From 4572-13 sp964594065 (lineage in GTDB: Bacteria > Planctomycetota > Phycisphaerae > Sedimentisphaerales > Anaerohalosphaeraceae), in contig CAZQKX010000067.1 of NCBI GenBank assembly GCA_964594065.1, forward strand, positions 1 to 17,791: DNA of 17,791 nt, written 5' to 3'. Shown in pieces: positions 14,801 to 17,791 of this stretch. Positions within the stretch are counted from its first letter, which is position 1; each line of letters starts with the position of its first letter. The position numbers and the translations under genes were made by a program. Under the pieces are notes generated by a model. It did not search any database. It worked only from the letters and a program-made list of their open reading frames with translations, and had not been told where the DNA came from.

Positions 14801-15624
14801 GGTTTGTCCGAATTTATGGTTCTGTACAGGTAAACCGATTCATTTCTTGAGGGCGCGGGGCCTCTTGGAAGAAGATTGTAATACCCGTCTGTCCAGTCGG
14901 TTTGTTTCTTCCATTTTCGATCAAGCTCGAGATAACCCGGAAACGACAGCATCTGATAGATTTTACTAACATCAATGGCTGTTGGAATAGTTGTGTCGAA
15001 TGGTTTAATATATTCTGCAGGATATTTAAAGACCTCAATTTCACGGATCGCCGGGGAGCCTCCGAAGTAATCTGTAATATTTAAATCAAGTTGTTGAGTT
15101 TTTACCGGATCAAACAAAACTTCCATTTTATTATTGAAGTATTCTGCATGATCGACCGTTACGATGGTTTTGCCATTGGCGGTAATTGAAAATGTCTTAG
15201 GGGAGAATGACTCATGGCCAAATCCGGTAATCATAATGCAATTAAATTCAATAGGTTTTTCCCAGTTGAGCCTTAATACATATAGTTTGGCGTTGTTATT
15301 GTCATCCCAATAGGTGCCTGTTTGACCGTCTATTGCATCTTTGGGGTAGTGTCCTCCTTCTTGCGGAATGTTATCAGGGCTTGAGGCTTTAGCAGATAAA
15401 GCCAGGTTCGTAACGTGTGGTGGTTTTGGGTCAACACCTAACATGTTGAAATAGTCGTTCTCCGGCTCAAAAGGATAATCGAGCGACCGAAGCACATTGC
15501 CGAACGCTTCATCCTTAAACGGACCAATGCAATACCAGTCACCCACTTCGATAGTTGGTTTCCCTGCTTGACAGATGCCAGTCAGCGATCCTGCGATCAA
15601 TACAGCTAAACAAAATCTCCTCAT
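11881..15624 (-). CDS. HzsA-like multi-haem protein with discoidin-like N-terminus
   Basis: A 1247-residue exported protein with a signal peptide (cleavage near A20). Residues ~70-200 look like an F5/8-type C (discoidin) domain (DAIDGQTGTYWDDNN). Residues ~270-345 look like a second jelly-roll module. From ~455 a beta-propeller with PD40-like blades begins (GLEQLTDGKWPDISPCQMPD, GRILFTRWDYG). The middle and C-terminal parts resemble the hydrazine synthase alpha subunit. Three c-type haem sites are visible: CIGCH (915-919), CVSCH (972-976) and CMDCH (1103-1107). Anammox HzsA has two haems and no discoidin front end, so this is a distant relative of unknown activity. It starts 6 bp after the preceding paralogue, with AAGGA in that gene's last codons serving as its ribosome-binding site. 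Confidence 0.85.
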   Translation of the reverse strand: MRRFCLAVLIAGSLTGICQAGKPTIEVGDWYCIGPFKDEAFGNVLRSLDYPFEPENDYFNMLGVDPKPPHVTNLALSAKASSPDNIPQEGGHYPKDAIDGQTGTYWDDNNNAKLYVLRLNWEKPIEFNCIMITGFGHESFSPKTFSITANGKTIVTVDHAEYFNNKMEVLFDPVKTQQLDLNITDYFGGSPAIREIEVFKYPAEYIKPFDTTIPTAIDVSKIYQMLSFPGYLELDRKWKKQTDWTDGYYNLLPRGPAPSRNESVYLYRTINSDKPQQIEIHYRLLDCYKIWLNGKLVYSHTKPNRYPGLYSKHLNLKAGINHLLIKNTSRWAEHGFSFAVLGLNESKDPYYWDIRKHNLETVDQALTYLKTFKFKPTPIPMYSPSEYILDNDLASFPATPGAAAYEQKLAVWENKTKALLAKVRREQAKDQEIIDHAQQLYALLQDEVKAFGPILYIKHPGGGYNAIAPIDFGGVRPSSICRFDPATQKETTIFQEKGMAIFDMNLSWDSQHILFSGRKPKEDWSIYRVGVDGKGLEQLTDGKWPDISPCQMPDGRIVFVSARRGTYVVCQGRHAGLLFTMAPDGTDIRLISANIDSDHRPQIMNDGRILFTRWDYGVEKNVFARHGLWSVNPDGTNMRLEFGNTIEDPGGFWNAKPIPGRPELVSVLGPHHNHHGGMLGLVWNGRGTEAPRGHGYRWITREYPVYGDRTYRDGYQDPFVINEKQFLVSYSVPDEKHPLKTGIYYLDVYGNEALISHDEGGLALYNPIRLAMRKRPPVISPRAPEYPFVHVDPEKANRSNRNVEQTGTLLVQDVYQGISKHVKRGEIKYISVMEQVQKSRKMAGGEAWGHTPIIGRGTVHARRLLGLVPVEADGSAQFEVPAHRSLSLNVLNAEGKTLMRMGSDMHVMPGEYSSCIGCHEIREGSQAMAPKPGVFPIAAMKKPVALQSAQAWGTDGLIDYIQVVQPVWDRHCVSCHSGSTPKGDVNMTSDRTRFFCQSYEHLVERDIVDHLSVFALDHDEGTPKTVGAVISRIDEFMNRDHCGSTLTWGERFRVYAWIDANVPYYGTNHYTKVRGVGARDSWEANNKDVTWSRSVTDMFTRRCMDCHQQQVFNQSWWPSPGHITVTSKLWGDKAITSHVFPNRWQPVGIIGPELRINLTNPTHSLMLQAPLAKDAGGLGYCVLPDGKPVFANTNDPDYQATLKNIHLGKKRLEETPRVDMLGKEGLIDSECNDEDSQYLMSSGNAAL

Positions 15625-15630
15625 AGGTAA

Positions 15631-17791
15631 TTATTCCTTTGGCATGGACAGTTGGTAACTGGCGACTCGCTGAAGCTGCTTTTGATGAAACTGACTCGGA
15701 ACAAATCCCGGCATATCGGCTCGTGGATGCTGCTGCATGTTGCGCTGCCCCAGTCGAATCAGTTCCAGTGCCCTCTGGTATTCGTCACTGTTTTTATCTT
15801 CAAATCCCTGTAGACAAAAACTGTATTCGGGTCGTGTAAAGTTCATTAAAGGACCGTATTGTCCCATTAATTTTGCAAATTGATTATTCGCATACTCATT
15901 CACCTTACTCCAGCCATACTCACTCCCATTCGGAGATTGAGATACCAGTTGGCCTAATTCCAGAAGCTGTTGATGATTGATCGGACTGCGACCAGCAGTA
16001 TTACCGCTATAGTAAGATGCATGTGAAGGATAATAGGGAGCGTTCAGATCGATCCAGGTGATAATCCGGTCCATACTTTCAGCATCCAGCTTGAGGTCCT
16101 TGTGTCCTTCCTGAAGCATCTTAACAAGCCGACTTCGGTGTGATCCCCAACTGTATGGAGGTAGAATTTTTACGGGCCCGGCCCCTACACTGCTAACCAG
16201 CGGAAGCTTTTCTTTCTCATTTTGCTCGTGTTCTGCGCGTTTATAGTAGGATGGACTCAATCGCATCAAGTTCGTATAAGAATAGTTGAAAACCAGCTCC
16301 TTATCCCCTGACAGGTTTAGTTTTTCTGCCTTGCCGCCGAAGTCATGGCAGCTTATACAGTTCCTGTCCAGAACCGGCTGAACCTCTGCTGCATAACTGA
16401 AGTTCCGTTCCGGTCCGTACCAGCCCTTCATCGGTGTAGGGGCTCTTTTCATCGCTTTCAGGGTAGATTTCTCAGCGGTAGTGGGGGATCCCAGGCGTTC
16501 TTCGTGACAACCGATACAGCCCATTACTTCGCCGGGTTGAAGCATCGTTCCGCTGCGCATCGAATGTATCATCATTCCGTTTTCATCGAGCAGTTGGAAA
16601 TAAACAAACTTTCCGGCCGGAACCGTAAAATACGCTGAACCATCCGTCTCCACAGGAACGGTACCGAGAATACGTTTGTGATTGTAATGTGTCCAGTTGG
16701 TCGCAACAGGATGATGGCTGTCTGGACTGCCAGGCGGCGTCCAATCTCCTTTGCCAGTTTTGGCCCATGTGCGTTTCGAAGGGGCTTCTACGACCCGAAG
16801 ATATTTAACAGTCCCCGGTTTAACACGGTCCATATAATCGCCGACATAAACATTTTCCACATAAAACTGACCGCTGTCTTTTGATTCATCGATCCGCGAT
16901 GGGATAATCGGCGGACGTGGATAGGATTTCAACGGTACAGGGTTATAGCACCCCGGTGCTTCCTCGCGGATCAACACCTCATTTCCAAAGGTATCAATCA
17001 GGTAAATACCCATATGTTTACCCTTAGACAACTGCCGAACACAGAGAAAATAGGTATCTGAAAGCGGATGGGGATCTTCATATTTAATTGGCATCGGTGC
17101 AAAGCTGTCAAATCGATTTCCAATTCGTTCTTCCACATCCCATTCATTCATTTGCGGTGTAATATCCCGGGGCCAGCTGTAACGGATCGGGTCGAGTCCG
17201 TCCAGTCCCACAGATCGATTGGCGACAACCATTGCTCCCGAGGCGATAGTGTGGACAGAACCATAAATAGCAACAAATTGCTGTGTGCCCGGAATTATTT
17301 TGGCATCAAGGATTGCCCCTGGCTGCCAGGCGTAATTGCCATAGTACAACGCATGGTTGGTGCCGTCCGGGTTGACGGTCCACAGACCATATGCAGAAGA
17401 ATAGTGCTTATCCACATACTCCCACCGCGTGTAAAGAATCCTTCCATCAGGCATCAGGCTGGATCGGCCTTCAAACTGTGTATTGAATCCAAGCTGACGA
17501 AGATTCGAACCATCGGCATCGACACGAAACAGGTTCGCCATTAGATAATTGTTACAGGGAATGTATTTTGGGTCGCGGGTAGAACTGAAAACAATCCCCC
17601 CATCCGGCATATAAAGCGGCTGGATATCAGAAACCGGATCACCAAATGTTAACTGTCGCAGGTTGCCTCCATCGGTGTCTATTTCATAGAGGTGATAACC
17701 ATCCTGTTTATCATGACGCATTGAAAAAAGAATTTTCCTGCCATCAAAATGTACTTCAGGATCACGAATAATGCCTTCTTTTGCTTCCAGT
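15631..17791 (-). CDS. HzsA-like di-haem protein (5' end beyond window)
   Basis: The reverse frame is open to the window's right edge, so ATG 17721 is internal and the true start lies outside; 720 or so residues are visible. The N-terminal half is a propeller with PD40-like repeats (GGNLRQLTFGDPVSDIQPLY, GRILYTRWEYVD). It is followed by a hydrazine-synthase-alpha-like middle domain with CIGCH (bases 16518-16504) and a C-terminal cytochrome domain with VQPVLDRNCISCH (CISCH at 16359-16345). Two haem sites and this domain order match the core of HzsA. It shares many blocks with the next gene (TRW[ED]Y, LWSVNPDGTN/LWTVNPDGTN, VQPVxDRxCxSCH), so the two arose by duplication. Probably periplasmic, first visible member of the cluster; the upstream gene and promoter are not in view. 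Confidence 0.85.
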   Translation of the reverse strand, partial: LEAKEGIIRDPEVHFDGRKILFSMRHDKQDGYHLYEIDTDGGNLRQLTFGDPVSDIQPLYMPDGGIVFSSTRDPKYIPCNNYLMANLFRVDADGSNLRQLGFNTQFEGRSSLMPDGRILYTRWEYVDKHYSSAYGLWTVNPDGTNHALYYGNYAWQPGAILDAKIIPGTQQFVAIYGSVHTIASGAMVVANRSVGLDGLDPIRYSWPRDITPQMNEWDVEERIGNRFDSFAPMPIKYEDPHPLSDTYFLCVRQLSKGKHMGIYLIDTFGNEVLIREEAPGCYNPVPLKSYPRPPIIPSRIDESKDSGQFYVENVYVGDYMDRVKPGTVKYLRVVEAPSKRTWAKTGKGDWTPPGSPDSHHPVATNWTHYNHKRILGTVPVETDGSAYFTVPAGKFVYFQLLDENGMMIHSMRSGTMLQPGEVMGCIGCHEERLGSPTTAEKSTLKAMKRAPTPMKGWYGPERNFSYAAEVQPVLDRNCISCHDFGGKAEKLNLSGDKELVFNYSYTNLMRLSPSYYKRAEHEQNEKEKLPLVSSVGAGPVKILPPYSWGSHRSRLVKMLQEGHKDLKLDAESMDRIITWIDLNAPYYPSHASYYSGNTAGRSPINHQQLLELGQLVSQSPNGSEYGWSKVNEYANNQFAKLMGQYGPLMNFTRPEYSFCLQGFEDKNSDEYQRALELIRLGQRNMQQHPRADMPGFVPSQFHQKQLQRVASYQLSMPKE

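Noticed and set aside
10158..17544. Plus-strand ORFs of 60-158 codons opposite the haem-protein operon
   Set aside because: They are antisense shadows of long genes with CxxCH motifs and signal peptides; none has a recognisable domain or start signal.
11881..17791. Evidence of anammox hydrazine synthesis
   Set aside because: Only alpha-like proteins are present, with an extra haem and additional domains in one; no beta or gamma subunit is visible in the window.

Overview
The window looks like chromosomal DNA from a planctomycete-type bacterium, probably of the Phycisphaerae or a related lineage. This is inferred from the gene content: a PEP-CTERM secreted protein, large secreted proteins resembling the hydrazine synthase alpha subunit with CxxCH haem motifs, fragments of parallel beta-helix surface proteins, and a fragment of a PEP/pyruvate-binding-domain protein. 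No rRNA or tRNA gene is present, so taxonomy rests on protein recognition only.

Left part (1-6650): a mosaic, lower in GC on average, that reads like an accessory region. It holds a SNF2-type helicase cut by the window edge and stopped before its second helicase domain, an MFS transporter, a DUF362 protein (reverse strand), and a Fic-protein/XRE-regulator pair of the 'mobile mystery protein B/A' type (reverse strand). It also holds fossil pieces of a beta-helix/dockerin-like secreted protein joined at a 28-bp direct repeat. Four same-orientation copies of a 57-94 bp sequence punctuate this part. Each preserves the ribosome-binding region and first ~14-27 codons of what I believe is an integrase/transposase gene (MRTRPWxMLLMMLAGWxNRHQQDV). 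They lie before the MFS gene, against the stop codon of the DUF362 gene, before the Fic pair and before the citrate synthase gene, so the region looks like small cargo segments separated by element remnants.

Middle (6655-9990): a complete citrate synthase with all three catalytic residues. Abutting it tail to tail is a decayed reverse-strand gene (PEP/pyruvate-binding-domain family) with two in-frame stops and an abrupt end at the last codons of citrate synthase. Next come an AT-rich stretch with three inverted repeats and a compact plus-strand leader (promoter boxes, a 16-codon mini-ORF, a strong intrinsic terminator). A short PEP-CTERM protein gene follows the leader.

Right part (9991-17791): a reverse-strand cluster that reads as one operon. 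In transcription order it has a partial HzsA-like protein with two CxxCH motifs, then after 6 bp a 1247-residue HzsA-like paralogue with a discoidin-like front end and three CxxCH motifs. After 42 bp comes a YncE-like beta-propeller fused to a di-haem cytochrome c module. The latter two have signal peptides, suggesting a periplasmic multi-haem redox function of unknown substrate. No other hydrazine synthase subunit is visible, so anammox chemistry is not implied.
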